The notes under the pieces were generated by a model. That model was given only the letters and a program-made list of their open reading frames with translations. It had not been told where the DNA came from and did no database searches. From CAYWRZ01 sp964460845 (GTDB lineage Bacteria; Bacteroidota; Bacteroidia; Flavobacteriales_D; UBA2798): a DNA stretch of 64,000 bases. The position numbers and the translations under genes were made by a program. The stretch covers positions 59,159-123,158 of the forward strand of contig CAYWRZ010000009.1 of assembly GCA_964460845.1 (NCBI GenBank), written 5' to 3'. Of this stretch, positions 1 through 8,357 are shown piece after piece; position 1 is the stretch's first letter, and every line of letters begins with the position of its first letter.

Positions 1-1524
1 TTTCAGGAAGGATCCGGCGGCATAAGAAGGGAAAATTTCTTCGTAGGTCAGCATGGATTGAAAAGAAATACGGCGGTAAATATGTGAGCGGGTAATGTTT
101 TCTTTACTGTCTAATCCCGAAGCACCAAGCAGTTCCACCATACTTTCGACCGTTTTACGGTGAAAATTGGCGACCCTTGTCTTTTTATCGTCCACTACGA
201 GTCCTATCGTTAAGCGGGGATCCTGTGTGGCAACGCCTACCGGGCATTTGTTCGTATTGCAGAGCAGTGCCTGGATACAGCCTACGGCCATCATCATGGC
301 TCTTGCCGAATAGCAGGCGTCGGCACCTAAGGCCATAGCCCTTACGATATGGAAGCCGCTGGTGATTTTTCCGGCGGCCAGTATGCGGATATGATGCCGT
401 ATATTTAATCCGGTCAGGATATTTTCTACGAAATCGAGTCCGTCTAACAGCGGAGCGCCCACGTAATTTGAAAATTCCTGCGGAGCGGCTCCCGTTCCGC
501 CTTCGGCCCCATCGACCGTAATAAAGTCGGGATAAATATCCAGCTCTATCATGGCTTTACAGATGCTGATAAATTCACTTTTATGGCCGATACAGAGTTT
601 GAATCCGACGGGTTTTCCATCCGACAGCTCACGCAGTTGCTGAATAAAACGGATCAGCTCACGCGGCGTAGTGAAAGCTTTGTGGTAGGGCGGGGAAGCG
701 ACTAATGTATAAGGTTCGATATGCCGTATGGCTGCAATTTCAGGCGTGTTTTTGGCGGCGGGCAGAATACCGCCATGACCCGGTTTGGCACCTTGAGATA
801 TTTTCAGCTCGATCATTTTTACTTGCGGTAGCAGGGCTTTTTCCCGGAACAGTGCGGGGTCGAAATTTCCATCGGCTGTACGGCATCCGAAGTACCCTGT
901 ACCAATCTGCCAAATCACGTCTCCCCCGTGTTTGAGGTGGTAAGGACTTAATCCGCCCTCGCCTGTATTTTGTGCAAATCCACCCATTTTTGCACCGGCA
1001 TTCATCGCTTCTACCGCATTGGAGCTGAGCGAGCCGTAGCTCATGGCCGATACGTTATAGACGCTGCACGAATAGGGTTGCGCACAATCTTTATTACCGA
1101 CAAGTACCCTTGGATTGTGATCGAGCAGTCTAAAATCTTTCGGAGCGATAGAGTGGCACAGCCATTCGTAACCTTCAGTGTACACATCCAGTTGCGTACC
1201 GAAAGGCATGGTGTCGTTCTCTTCTTTGGAACGCTGGTAAATGGTAGAGCGATCGACCCGGTTAATAGGGCGCCCGTCGATATCCGATTCGATAAAATAC
1301 TGGTAGATTTTGGGGCGCAGATCTTCCATGACAAAGCGCAGCCTTCCCAGCAGGGGGTAAATTCGCATAATGGAATGCCGCTTTTGGAACATATCGTAGT
1401 ACCCCATGGCGGTAAAGAACAGCACTACGCCGAAAACGATGTACCAGCCCGGATGGAGGTAAAAGGAAAGCAAAAAGGTAATTACCGCCAGGGCGGTAGA
1501 GGTCAGGATGAAAATACGTCTCAT
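1..1524 (-). CDS. FMN-binding glutamate synthase family protein (C-terminus cut by window edge)
   Basis: The 508 codons visible run off the left edge, so the C-terminus is missing. The N-terminus has two hydrophobic segments (about residues 4-40), so the enzyme is probably anchored to the inner membrane. It then enters a GltB-like FMN and Fe-S synthase domain with the stretches SYGSLSSNA, NTGEGGLS, QGAKPGHGG, DGAEGGTGAAP and CNTNKCPVGVATQ. The last resembles the Cys cluster that binds the 3Fe-4S centre in glutamate synthase. The glutaminase (class II amidotransferase) domain of classical GltB is absent, as is usual for this stand-alone family, whose real substrate is unsettled. The start is the ATG at 1524, giving MRRIFILT. 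A good promoter lies upstream at 1624-1655. Confidence 0.9.
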   Translation of the reverse strand, partial: MRRIFILTSTALAVITFLLSFYLHPGWYIVFGVVLFFTAMGYYDMFQKRHSIMRIYPLLGRLRFVMEDLRPKIYQYFIESDIDGRPINRVDRSTIYQRSKEENDTMPFGTQLDVYTEGYEWLCHSIAPKDFRLLDHNPRVLVGNKDCAQPYSCSVYNVSAMSYGSLSSNAVEAMNAGAKMGGFAQNTGEGGLSPYHLKHGGDVIWQIGTGYFGCRTADGNFDPALFREKALLPQVKMIELKISQGAKPGHGGILPAAKNTPEIAAIRHIEPYTLVASPPYHKAFTTPRELIRFIQQLRELSDGKPVGFKLCIGHKSEFISICKAMIELDIYPDFITVDGAEGGTGAAPQEFSNYVGAPLLDGLDFVENILTGLNIRHHIRILAAGKITSGFHIVRAMALGADACYSARAMMMAVGCIQALLCNTNKCPVGVATQDPRLTIGLVVDDKKTRVANFHRKTVESMVELLGASGLDSKENITRSHIYRRISFQSMLTYEEIFPSYAAGSFLK

Positions 1525-1623
1525 ACGTGGTTGTGTTGATAACAGCCAGGTCCACATTCCGGCCGTGACGAAAGTTGGTGGTTTTTTCGTACGGAGTGAA
1601 GCTTGTGAGCCGGGTAACAGACT

Positions 1624-1655
1624 GAAATTTAGTATTTTTTGTGGTGTTGAACAAA
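1624..1655 (-). promoter_or_regulatory. Bacteroidota-type promoter for the glutamate synthase-like gene
   Basis: On the minus strand TTTG (1652-1655) is followed after 20 bases by TAAATTTC (1624-1631), close to the TTTG-N19/20-TAnnTTTG consensus. It would give a leader of roughly 90 bases before the ATG at 1524. Called by eye only. Confidence 0.5.
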
Positions 1656-1725
1656 ATCTGAAAGTGGAGTGTCCGGGACTGAGGGCTGTAAGCACGTAAA
1701 GAATCCCGCTGTTCCCGGTAGTAAT

Positions 1726-1981
1726 GAGGTGGCTGCCCTTCCGTTATGTCTGCGGTGCGAAACGGAGGGCCTCAGCGGAGAAAGGCTGCATGAGAAGCGG
1801 CGAACCGGATTCGGTTTGAACTGTAGCTTGCGAGAGTCATGCGGTAAAAATTTCCGTATGCGATTTCGGGGCAAAAATAACTCTTTTCGTGAAACTTCGT
1901 GTTCGTAGCTAACTTTTAGTGAGCCATCGGCAGGTAGGAGAGGACAGGAGCAAAGTCCGCGTAGTGCGGAAACGAAACTCC
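1726..1981. other. Gene-free stretch with a run of hairpins; candidate structured RNA
   Basis: Between the divergent genes at 1524 and 2170 no convincing ORF is present. The middle of the gap holds several inverted repeats in a row. GCCCTTCCGTT at 1735 pairs with AACGGAGGGC ending at 1770, extended by GAGG/CCTC at 1726 and 1773. AACCG/CGGTT lies at 1803-1816. CATGCGG/CCGTATG lies at 1838-1860. A nested pair GGAG/CTCC and CCGC/GCGG lies at 1947-1981. The flanks at 1985-2169 are A/T-rich and unstructured. I cannot match it to a known RNA family, and the strand is unknown. Confidence 0.3.
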
Positions 1982-2169
1982 TTCGGGTAAGATCTGATTT
2001 TTTTTGCAGACAGGTAATTTATTTACGAATCAGGAAAAGTGTCATAACCGTTTGAAAATCAATTGTTAGTTGGGAGACTGAAAAAAGTTGTGCGCTAAAG
2101 GCAGACGCTTCTTTGTGTGAAATTGAGTGGATGTAGGGATATTAGTTACATTTAGTCGATAGATTTTTT

Positions 2170-3426
2170 ATGAAATACAGCCTATTTCTTTTGCTTTTTT
2201 CTGCGGGTTTATTTTTTTGCGTTTCGGCAAATGCCCAGCAGCAACCTTCTTTTTCCTGTGCAGTGGATGATTTTATTTCGATCGCCCGCGAAAGCGACCC
2301 CGATTTTGATAAAAAAGCGGAAGAACAGGAAAAGCTCCGCAGGCAGTGGACTTCGCTTATCTCCGACCGGCAGGGGGTATTGACCGTTCCGGTAGTGGTG
2401 CATATAGTGGGAAACCATTTTCTTAACGACGTGACCGAAGCGCAGGTGCTTTCTCAGATCGAGGCGCTCAATATCGATTTTATGCGGCTTAATGCCGATA
2501 CGGTAAATACTCCGGCGGCATTTCTTGCTGTGGCAGCCAATCCGAAAATTCAATTTTGCCTTGCCGACTTCGATCCCGATGGCAATCCTACCAATGGCAT
2601 TAACCGGATTAAAACCAGTAAGAACCTGTACGCGCTGGTATCGGGCGATACTTCTATCTGGCACAGCTCGCTCGATGGGTTCGACGGCTGGGATCCCGAA
2701 AAATACCTGAACATCTGGGTGGCCAATATCAGTCCGGCGGGTGGAATCGGCTTTTGGCCCGGAGCCGTTTTTCCGGGGCATCGCGAGGGAGTAGTCATTA
2801 ACCACACCTTTTTCGGAACGACCGGAACAGCCGCAGCGCCCTATAATCTCGGCAGAACAGCTACGCACGAAATAGGGCATTACCTCGATTTGCGCCACTT
2901 ATGGGGTGATGTGGGCAACAATTCCAATTGCCAGGCTTCCGATTATTGCGACGACACGCCCGTGCAGCGCACCGCCTCTCAGAACTGTCCCGCTTTTCCG
3001 TTAACCGACGCCTGCACCGGTACGGCACCCGGCCTCAACTTTATGAACTTTATGGATTATCCGCAGGATAATTGCAAAAATATGTTTACCGCCGATCAGG
3101 TGACAAGGATGAGAACCTGCTTACTTGGCCCACGCGCCAGCCTGCTTTCTTCGCCCGCCTGTTCCAGTCCGGTTTCACAAAAGGAAGAATCGGGAAAACC
3201 TGCATTCACGCTATTCCCCAACCCGGCGACCCATGTCTTGCACATTGGCAACATCGCTGAAAAGACGATACTGAGAATTTATAATGTCGGTGGACAATTA
3301 ATGCTGGAAAAAGAAGCTTGGGAAGCCGTTTCCATATCCGTCGATACCTGGGCACAGGGCATTTACACACTGGTGGCCGATACCGAAACGGGAAGAGTTT
3401 CCTATCGTGTAATTATCGCAAACTAA
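2170..3426 (+). CDS. Secreted M43-family zinc metalloprotease with T9SS sorting domain
   Basis: Extracellular or surface protease of the pregnancy-associated plasma protein-A (cytophagalysin) type. It has a Sec signal peptide at residues 1-22, ending in ANAQ. The metzincin zinc site HEIGHYLDLRH spans about residues 233-243, and a Met-turn MNFMDY follows near 292-297. Paired cysteines (about 254, 260, 273, 282, 302) are usual for this family. From about residue 345 comes a T9SS type A sorting domain with the typical FPNPATHVLHI start and a GIYTLVA stretch near the end. Expected route: Sec export, then the type IX system across the outer membrane, with removal of the C-terminal signal. It stands alone, convergent with the hemerythrin gene. 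Confidence 0.93.
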   Translation: MKYSLFLLLFSAGLFFCVSANAQQQPSFSCAVDDFISIARESDPDFDKKAEEQEKLRRQWTSLISDRQGVLTVPVVVHIVGNHFLNDVTEAQVLSQIEALNIDFMRLNADTVNTPAAFLAVAANPKIQFCLADFDPDGNPTNGINRIKTSKNLYALVSGDTSIWHSSLDGFDGWDPEKYLNIWVANISPAGGIGFWPGAVFPGHREGVVINHTFFGTTGTAAAPYNLGRTATHEIGHYLDLRHLWGDVGNNSNCQASDYCDDTPVQRTASQNCPAFPLTDACTGTAPGLNFMNFMDYPQDNCKNMFTADQVTRMRTCLLGPRASLLSSPACSSPVSQKEESGKPAFTLFPNPATHVLHIGNIAEKTILRIYNVGGQLMLEKEAWEAVSISVDTWAQGIYTLVADTETGRVSYRVIIAN

Positions 3427-3504
3427 GCGTGTAAACGGTTCTTGATAAAGGATCTGGGGTTCAATGTGTCAAGTAGCGACAAAGTAGTACTACTGCTCAG
3501 TAAG

Positions 3505-3966
3505 TTATTTCCAAAATTGGTCTTGCCAGTCGTCGCGCAGCAAACGGGGGGCATGCTTTTCGAGCACACGCCATTGATCCGGGTCCACGCTTTGTTCTAT
3601 TTCACCGAATAGAACTCTTTCTTCAAACCGGATATGCTTTTCTAACTCTTCTTCAATGCCGTGCAGCGAACGGTTTATCTCTTTTTTCTCTTTAAAAAGG
3701 CGGCGCAGTCTCCGGTGCTGTGAAAGGGCTTTTCTGACGAGCTCATTCTCGGTGGGCAACATAGGAAACAGATGCTTTTCTTCGGTATCGAAATGCGGAA
3801 ATAAATACTGTTCTCCGAACCATTCCACGTATTTTTTGATCCGTTCGGGAGCGATATTTCGTCTGAAACCTTCTCTTATTTTCCAGCATAGCAGCAGCCC
3901 CTGGTGATGTTCGCGACTTAGCGCACGAAGGGCAGAATGGCGGGATATGGGATTTTGTACTGTCAT
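3505..3966 (-). CDS. Hemerythrin-like domain protein
   Basis: A 153-residue all-helical protein with the spaced His and Glu residues of hemerythrins: REHHQG near 18, HFDTEEKHLFP near 58 and HIRFEERVLF near 112. These ligands are expected to hold a non-heme di-iron centre that binds O2, NO or iron. It is the last gene of a leftward cluster with DUF488 and Ric, 27 bases behind DUF488, and probably shares their NO-type regulation (operator at 5786). The exact ligand set was read by eye. A role in NO or iron handling is inferred from context. Confidence 0.85.
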   Translation of the reverse strand: MTVQNPISRHSALRALSREHHQGLLLCWKIREGFRRNIAPERIKKYVEWFGEQYLFPHFDTEEKHLFPMLPTENELVRKALSQHRRLRRLFKEKKEINRSLHGIEEELEKHIRFEERVLFGEIEQSVDPDQWRVLEKHAPRLLRDDWQDQFWK

Positions 3967-3993
3967 AATGAGACGTGCAATTGCAACGGTTTT

Positions 3994-4347
3994 TTAGCGC
4001 AGGTGCCGCAACACCGAAAGAAGCACTTTTACGTGATTAATTTCCCGGTTGGCTGAAGCATAGAGCAGGGTCAGCGGCTGCGTGTTCAACATGTATTTTA
4101 TCCGTTTCAGTTCCGCTGCTTTGGTCTTTAATTCGCTTTTGTAAAGTGTAGAAAAACGGCTAAAGTTTTCGGCTTTGTGTCCGAACCATTTACGGAGCTC
4201 GGTCGAGGGCGCAATTTCTTTGTTCCATTCGTCGAGCTGGGCCGTTTCTTTTTTCAATCCCCTGGGCCAAAGCCGATCGACCAGCATGCGATAGCCGTCC
4301 TGCGCTTCGGGCGCTTCGTATATTCTTTTCATTCTCAGTGGATACAT
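3994..4347 (-). CDS. DUF488 family protein
   Basis: A 117-residue cytoplasmic protein of the DUF488 family (YeaO-like). The signature is strong: RIYEAP, DGYRMLVDRLWPRG, and a Trp-Phe-Gly-His segment (LRKWFGHK) in the middle. The biochemical function of the family is not established, though it often sits next to hemerythrin or iron-sulfur repair genes, as here. The first ATG at 4347 overlaps the end of the Ric gene. A second in-frame ATG at 4332 (MKRIYEAP) fits family N-termini equally well and would leave the two genes just apart. Confidence 0.85.
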   Translation of the reverse strand: MYPLRMKRIYEAPEAQDGYRMLVDRLWPRGLKKETAQLDEWNKEIAPSTELRKWFGHKAENFSRFSTLYKSELKTKAAELKRIKYMLNTQPLTLLYASANREINHVKVLLSVLRHLR

Positions 4348-5072
4348 AGCAGCTTTTTTTCCATTTCTACCGCTTTCGGAAACAGGATGTTATTTTCGAG
4401 ATGGATGTGCAGATGCAGATCTTTTTCGAAGTCTTTCAGCATCGAAAGTGTGCTGAGGTAGGTGGTGCAGGCATCGTATGGCGGCGTGTACTGATCGGTA
4501 AGCGCGGTTATTTCACGGAAAAAATCTCCTTCGGCTTCATGTTCCTGCTGCCTTACGGCAATGGGATTCCGCACGGTGCCAAAATAAGGGATACTTAATG
4601 ACCTTTTGGCCTGACTCAATTTTACCATTTTGCGGATAAAAGGAAACAGTACCAGCTCTTCTTTTTTCATGTGGGTCACCATTTCTCCGGCCGACAGGTT
4701 AAATAGCGTTTTCACTTTTCCCAGTTCGGGATGTTGCGCGCCATGTACTTTTACAAGCTTGTCTAACAGCGGAGGAATCTCCCTGATTTTCAGCTCCGCA
4801 TAGCGGTGATGTTTTTCTTCGATGTAATCGGCCAGTAAATCCAGCGGCCAGGCATTGTAATCGTGTCCGGTATCTTCCTGCGATACGGTAACTTGCCGGA
4901 TGGCTTCCATCAGCACTTCGGGATCGATGTGACGGGCTTCGCATACTTCGCTGAGCGTGCGGTTGCCTTTGCAGCAATAATCGATTCCGTAAGATTGAAA
5001 TACCGAGGCGCAACGGTAATCTTGGGCTACCAGTTCGCCGATAATGTGTTGTGAAGTGAGTTCCATAAGCAT
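4335..5072 (-). CDS. ric: Iron-sulfur cluster repair di-iron protein (Ric/ScdA/YtfE)
   Basis: A 245-residue protein that restores iron-sulfur clusters damaged by NO or peroxide. The N-terminal ScdA_N (DUF542) domain has the paired-cysteine motif YGIDYCCKGNRTL at about residues 29-41. The C-terminal part is hemerythrin-like, with His and Glu ligands spaced along four helices (DTGHDYNAW, EEKHHRY, HGAQHPEL, THMKKEELVLFP, EHEAEGDF, HIHLENNILFP). Length and order match the family. It lies in the leftward cluster that begins with an Rrf2-type operator, which suits induction by nitrosative stress. A start at the third residue (MELTSQH, 5066) is also possible. Confidence 0.93.
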   Translation of the reverse strand: MLMELTSQHIIGELVAQDYRCASVFQSYGIDYCCKGNRTLSEVCEARHIDPEVLMEAIRQVTVSQEDTGHDYNAWPLDLLADYIEEKHHRYAELKIREIPPLLDKLVKVHGAQHPELGKVKTLFNLSAGEMVTHMKKEELVLFPFIRKMVKLSQAKRSLSIPYFGTVRNPIAVRQQEHEAEGDFFREITALTDQYTPPYDACTTYLSTLSMLKDFEKDLHLHIHLENNILFPKAVEMEKKLLCIH

Positions 5073-5111
5073 TAATTTTTCCCGGTTTTGTAATTCGGTG
5101 AGGAAAGCGGT

Positions 5112-5555
5112 TTAGGCTCCCGACGACTTAAAAAGTGAGAAGCCAAACAGCAGTAGCGCAGCCACCTTAATGACCTCCATACCCACGTAATACACGTGCA
5201 GCAGGGAAGCGGGCAGGAGCAGACCTTCTAGCTGTAATTGAGCGCGTGCATCCAGCGCGGGTAATAGCCAAAAAGTTTGCACGAGGAGCAAGGCCGATGC
5301 AATGAAAAATCCGATATGGCTTAACGTGAAAAAAGGTGTTTTCGAAAAAAGAAGCTGAAGAAAAATGAGGATGGCCCATGCCCATTCTACCTTGTTCAGC
5401 GCGTTAAACACAAGGCGCCCTATGCCTAAGCCCTGAGCCATCGTAATGCCCGGCGCCCTGAATTTCAGCCAGGCTTCCATAAAGCTGATGGCACACACAA
5501 AGCCTATCCAAAGTAAAGCCGCCGAAAAGGCTACCGGTAATCTTACAGTGCTCAT
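5112..5555 (-). CDS. Four-helix membrane protein of unknown function
   Basis: A 147-residue inner-membrane protein with four hydrophobic helices at roughly residues 7-27, 55-72, 79-97 and 116-140. It has the compact four-helix shape of DUF4149-like proteins, but I cannot assign a family firmly. One arginine and several glutamates lie within or next to the helices (FMEAW, NKVEWAW, GMEVIKV). It starts inside an ATGA overlap with the small ORF upstream and ends 39 bases before Ric, so it is almost certainly in the same transcript. A role in NO or nitrite handling is inferred only from the operon. Confidence 0.7.
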   Translation of the reverse strand: MSTVRLPVAFSAALLWIGFVCAISFMEAWLKFRAPGITMAQGLGIGRLVFNALNKVEWAWAILIFLQLLFSKTPFFTLSHIGFFIASALLLVQTFWLLPALDARAQLQLEGLLLPASLLHVYYVGMEVIKVAALLLFGFSLFKSSGA

Positions 5556-5740
5556 GGTAAAGGATTAGAAGAATAAATGCGGTAATACAAGGATGCAGTA
5601 CGAAACAGTGCCGCCATTCGGTGCTTTTGCCGCTTGACCCGTTCGACTTTTTTACCACAAGGCTGCTCGTCGTTTTTATACGATTGGGTGGTCACGCAGG
5701 CAATAGCTTGTAGGAGTTCTTCACTCGCTTTTGCACACAT
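5552..5740 (-). CDS. Small 62-residue ORF heading the Ric/hemerythrin cluster
   Basis: No family recognised. It is a soluble, basic peptide (about 26 of 62 residues polar or charged, KKVERVKRQKHR in the middle) with cysteines at about positions 2, 15 and 28. Three things argue it is real. Its ATG lies 20 bases behind a textbook TACCTTTG box. It ends in an ATGA overlap with the next gene. The operator-to-ATG distance (45 bases) matches that of the two other genes with the same operator. It might instead be only an upstream coupling ORF, or untranslated leader. Confidence 0.4.
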   Translation of the reverse strand: MCAKASEELLQAIACVTTQSYKNDEQPCGKKVERVKRQKHRMAALFRTASLYYRIYSSNPLP

Positions 5741-5760
5741 TTTGTCAGAATTTTCAATGA

Positions 5761-5799
5761 CAAAGGTAGCTATTTAATATATTCTCGACAAAAATATCG
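5761..5799 (-). promoter_or_regulatory. Promoter of the Ric cluster with an Rrf2-type operator on the -33 box
   Basis: On the minus strand TTTG (5789-5792) and TACCTTTG (5761-5768) are separated by 20 bases, a full match to the Bacteroidota consensus. The palindrome CGACA-AAAA-TATCG (5786-5799, plus-strand reading) covers the -33 box. The same palindrome sits in the same place at the rrf2 and 63149 promoters, so this is a likely repressor site. Confidence 0.7.
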
Positions 5800-5905
5800 T
5801 AAATGTTTTTTCACCTGTATTGAACCGATACGCAGGCCGGGTTTTTCGGCCGATTTTCAGGGCATACTCATAAAAATAGGTAGCTTTGCCTTAAACAGAT
5901 GTAGG

Positions 5906-6667
5906 ATGAAAACAGTGCTCATTACAGGTGCTACTGCAGGTATCGGCGAAGCCTGTGCCGTATCGTTCGCCAAAGAAGGTTTCAGGCTTATTCTTACCGG
6001 GCGTCGCGAAGAAAGGCTCGAAGCGCTTAAAAAACGGCTTGAGCAGGAATTTGAAGCCGAAGTGCTGGTCAGACGGCTCGATGTGCGCCAAAAGGCTGAG
6101 GTCGAAAATACGATCCGTGAGCTGCCTGCCGCTTTCGCAGCGATAGATGTGCTCATCAACAACGCCGGACTCGCGCTCGGTCTTGCCCCCATCGACGAAG
6201 GTGATACGGCCGACTGGGACACGATGATTGATACCAACCTCAAAGGATTGTTGTATGTGACCCGTGCCGTGGTGCCGGGCATGAAGCAACGTCGTTCGGG
6301 ACACGTCCTCAATATAGGATCTACCGCCGGAAAAGAAGTGTATCGCAACGGCAACGTATATGCCGCCACCAAGCATGCGGTCGATGCGCTGACCAAATCC
6401 ATGCGTATCGATTTGTTGCCCCATGATATAAGGGTAACGGGCGTTTGTCCCGGTATGTCGGATACCGAATTTTCGCAGGTGCGTTTTAAAGGTGATACCG
6501 AACGCGCTGCGAAGGTGTATCTCGGTATGGAGCCCCTCCATGCGCAGGATATTGCCGAAGTCATTCTTTTTGCGGCTACCCGTCCGCCACACGTTTGTCT
6601 CAACGATATAGTACTCACACCTACGGCACAGGCCAATTCTTTTTATGTCGAACGGCATCCGCTTTAA
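5906..6667 (+). CDS. Short-chain dehydrogenase/reductase (YdfG-like)
   Basis: A 253-residue NAD(P)-dependent oxidoreductase of the classical SDR family. Visible are the nucleotide-binding TGATAGIG at residues 7-14, the RREER stretch after the second strand that favours NADP, NNAGLALG, the catalytic Ser in NIGSTAG, and YAATK with the Tyr-Lys pair near 151-155. The PG loop and the DTEFSQVRF end resemble YdfG-type 3-hydroxy acid/serine dehydrogenases, but the substrate is not certain. A TAGCTTTG box lies about 17 bases before the ATG. It is followed after 9 bases by the amidohydrolase, so both may be co-transcribed. Confidence 0.9.
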   Translation: MKTVLITGATAGIGEACAVSFAKEGFRLILTGRREERLEALKKRLEQEFEAEVLVRRLDVRQKAEVENTIRELPAAFAAIDVLINNAGLALGLAPIDEGDTADWDTMIDTNLKGLLYVTRAVVPGMKQRRSGHVLNIGSTAGKEVYRNGNVYAATKHAVDALTKSMRIDLLPHDIRVTGVCPGMSDTEFSQVRFKGDTERAAKVYLGMEPLHAQDIAEVILFAATRPPHVCLNDIVLTPTAQANSFYVERHPL

Positions 6668-6676
6668 TACCGGGGT

Positions 6677-8320
6677 ATGAAAACCTTACATTTCTTGCCA
6701 ATACTGGCGATCAGCTTCTTTGCTTCCTGCGCGCACAAGCAGGAGAAAGCCGATTTGGTGGTTCACAATGCACGCATTTATCTGTTCGACAACGACAGTA
6801 CCGTAGCTCAGGCTATGGCTATCCGCGATGGGCGTGTGGTAGAAACCGGCCCCGAAAGAACCATCCTGAATAAATACCGCGCCGATCGGTTTTACGATGC
6901 GCGTCGCCGTACTATATTTCCCGGCTTTATCGATGCGCACGGTCATCTGCTGGCCTATGGCGAAAGTCTGCAGCAGGTCGATCTTACCGGAGCTGCTTCC
7001 TGGGAAGAAGTGTTGTCTCGCGTAAGCGAACATCACCGGCGTAATCCCGAATTGAAGGCCATTATCGGACGGGGCTGGGATCAGAATCGCTGGCCCTCGG
7101 GCCAATTTCCGGATAATGAAGCCCTCAATACGCTTTTCCCTTCCTTGCCGGTGCTGCTGTACAGGATTGACGGACATGCGGCGATAGCCAACGGCTATCT
7201 GCTCGAACAGGCCGGTATTCGGAATACCGATCAGGTAAAAGGAGGAGAAATCGTACAACACGAGGGCAAGCTTACGGGGTTGTTGATAGATAATGCGATG
7301 GACAGAGCCGTAGCGGCATTGCCACCCGTTTCTGATACCGACAGGGAAAAAGCCCTCTTGCTTGCCGAACAAAAATTAGTACAGTACGGAATTACCACCG
7401 TGGCCGATGCGGGAATGGATCGCGAGGTGCTGCGTGTGTTGGAGCGTTTGCAGGAAGAAAAGCGGTTTAAGCTGCAAGTGTACGCCATGATTGCCGCCAC
7501 GCCCGATAACCTCGCCTTTTTCTTACAAAAAGGGCCTTATCAGACCGAACGGCTTTCGGTGCGTTCGTTTAAATTTATGGCCGACGGTGCACTGGGATCG
7601 CGAGGCGCTTGTTTGAGGCATCCTTATTCCGATGTGCACCCGCCGCATTATGGGGCCATGCTGCACGATTATGCGTTTTTACTCGAATCGTTCGAAAGCC
7701 TGGACAAAGCCGGGTTTCAGATCAATACGCATTGTATCGGCGATTCGGCAGCGCGGGTCGTGCTGGGTATTTATGCCCGTGTGCTGGGCGGAGTAAATGA
7801 CAAACGCTGGAGAATCGAGCATGCGCAGGTAATGGCTCCCGAAGACATGGCCCTTTTTAGTGCTTATTCGATCATTCCTTCGGTACAGCCTTCTCATGCG
7901 GTATCCGACAGTCCCTGGGCCGAATTGCGCCTGGGCAAAAAACGGCTTTCGGGCGCTTATGCGTATCGCACTTTGCTGGCACAAAATCAATTATTAGCGT
8001 TGGGTACCGATTTCCCGATCGAATCGCCCGATCCGATACGTACTTTTTATACGGCTGTAGCCCGCCGCGAAATGAATGCAAAAGGTACAGCGTTTTTACC
8101 TGCCGAAGCGCTTACCCGCGAGGAAGCTATTCGTGGAATGACCTTTTGGGCGGCATTAGCCTGTTTTGAAGAAAAAGAAAAGGGTTCGCTCGAGCCTGGG
8201 AAAAAAGCTGATTTTGTAGTGCTAAGTCAGGATTTGATGACAATTCCGGAAGCTGAAATTCCGCGTACGTTCGTGTTTGCCACGTACATAAACGGGGAAC
8301 AGGTGTACTCCTATGAATGA
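6677..8320 (+). CDS. Amidohydrolase lipoprotein (YtcJ-like)
   Basis: A metal-dependent hydrolase of the amidohydrolase superfamily, YtcJ-like subfamily, 547 residues. A lipoprotein signal is visible (FFASC, Cys at residue 17), so it should be an envelope lipoprotein. The metal site begins with FPGFIDAHGHLLAYG near 78-92. RPGWD-like and GRGWDQNRWP stretches are typical of the subfamily, and later metal ligands appear in NTHCIGD, IEHAQV and LGTDFPIE. The end (GSLEPGKKADFVVLSQD) is the usual C-terminal small beta domain. The natural substrate is unknown. It probably forms an operon with the SDR upstream. Confidence 0.88.
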   Translation: MKTLHFLPILAISFFASCAHKQEKADLVVHNARIYLFDNDSTVAQAMAIRDGRVVETGPERTILNKYRADRFYDARRRTIFPGFIDAHGHLLAYGESLQQVDLTGAASWEEVLSRVSEHHRRNPELKAIIGRGWDQNRWPSGQFPDNEALNTLFPSLPVLLYRIDGHAAIANGYLLEQAGIRNTDQVKGGEIVQHEGKLTGLLIDNAMDRAVAALPPVSDTDREKALLLAEQKLVQYGITTVADAGMDREVLRVLERLQEEKRFKLQVYAMIAATPDNLAFFLQKGPYQTERLSVRSFKFMADGALGSRGACLRHPYSDVHPPHYGAMLHDYAFLLESFESLDKAGFQINTHCIGDSAARVVLGIYARVLGGVNDKRWRIEHAQVMAPEDMALFSAYSIIPSVQPSHAVSDSPWAELRLGKKRLSGAYAYRTLLAQNQLLALGTDFPIESPDPIRTFYTAVARREMNAKGTAFLPAEALTREEAIRGMTFWAALACFEEKEKGSLEPGKKADFVVLSQDLMTIPEAEIPRTFVFATYINGEQVYSYE

Positions 8321-8357
8321 GTGACACCCGCCCCCCGTAACACCAAATAAAGCAAGG

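Noticed and set aside
970..1539. 189-codon plus-strand ORF
   Set aside because: It is the antisense of the glutamate synthase-like gene, whose minus-strand reading gives recognised motifs; the plus reading has none.
1947..1981. GGAGCAAAGTCC-like stretch resembling the start of RNase P RNA
   Set aside because: Only this short match is present. The rest of the conserved RNase P core and the ~350-base length would run into the protease gene at 2170, so I do not call it rnpB.
3483..3494. 12-base palindrome AGTAGTACTACT between convergent genes
   Set aside because: Short, no T run and not near a promoter, so chance is the simplest explanation.
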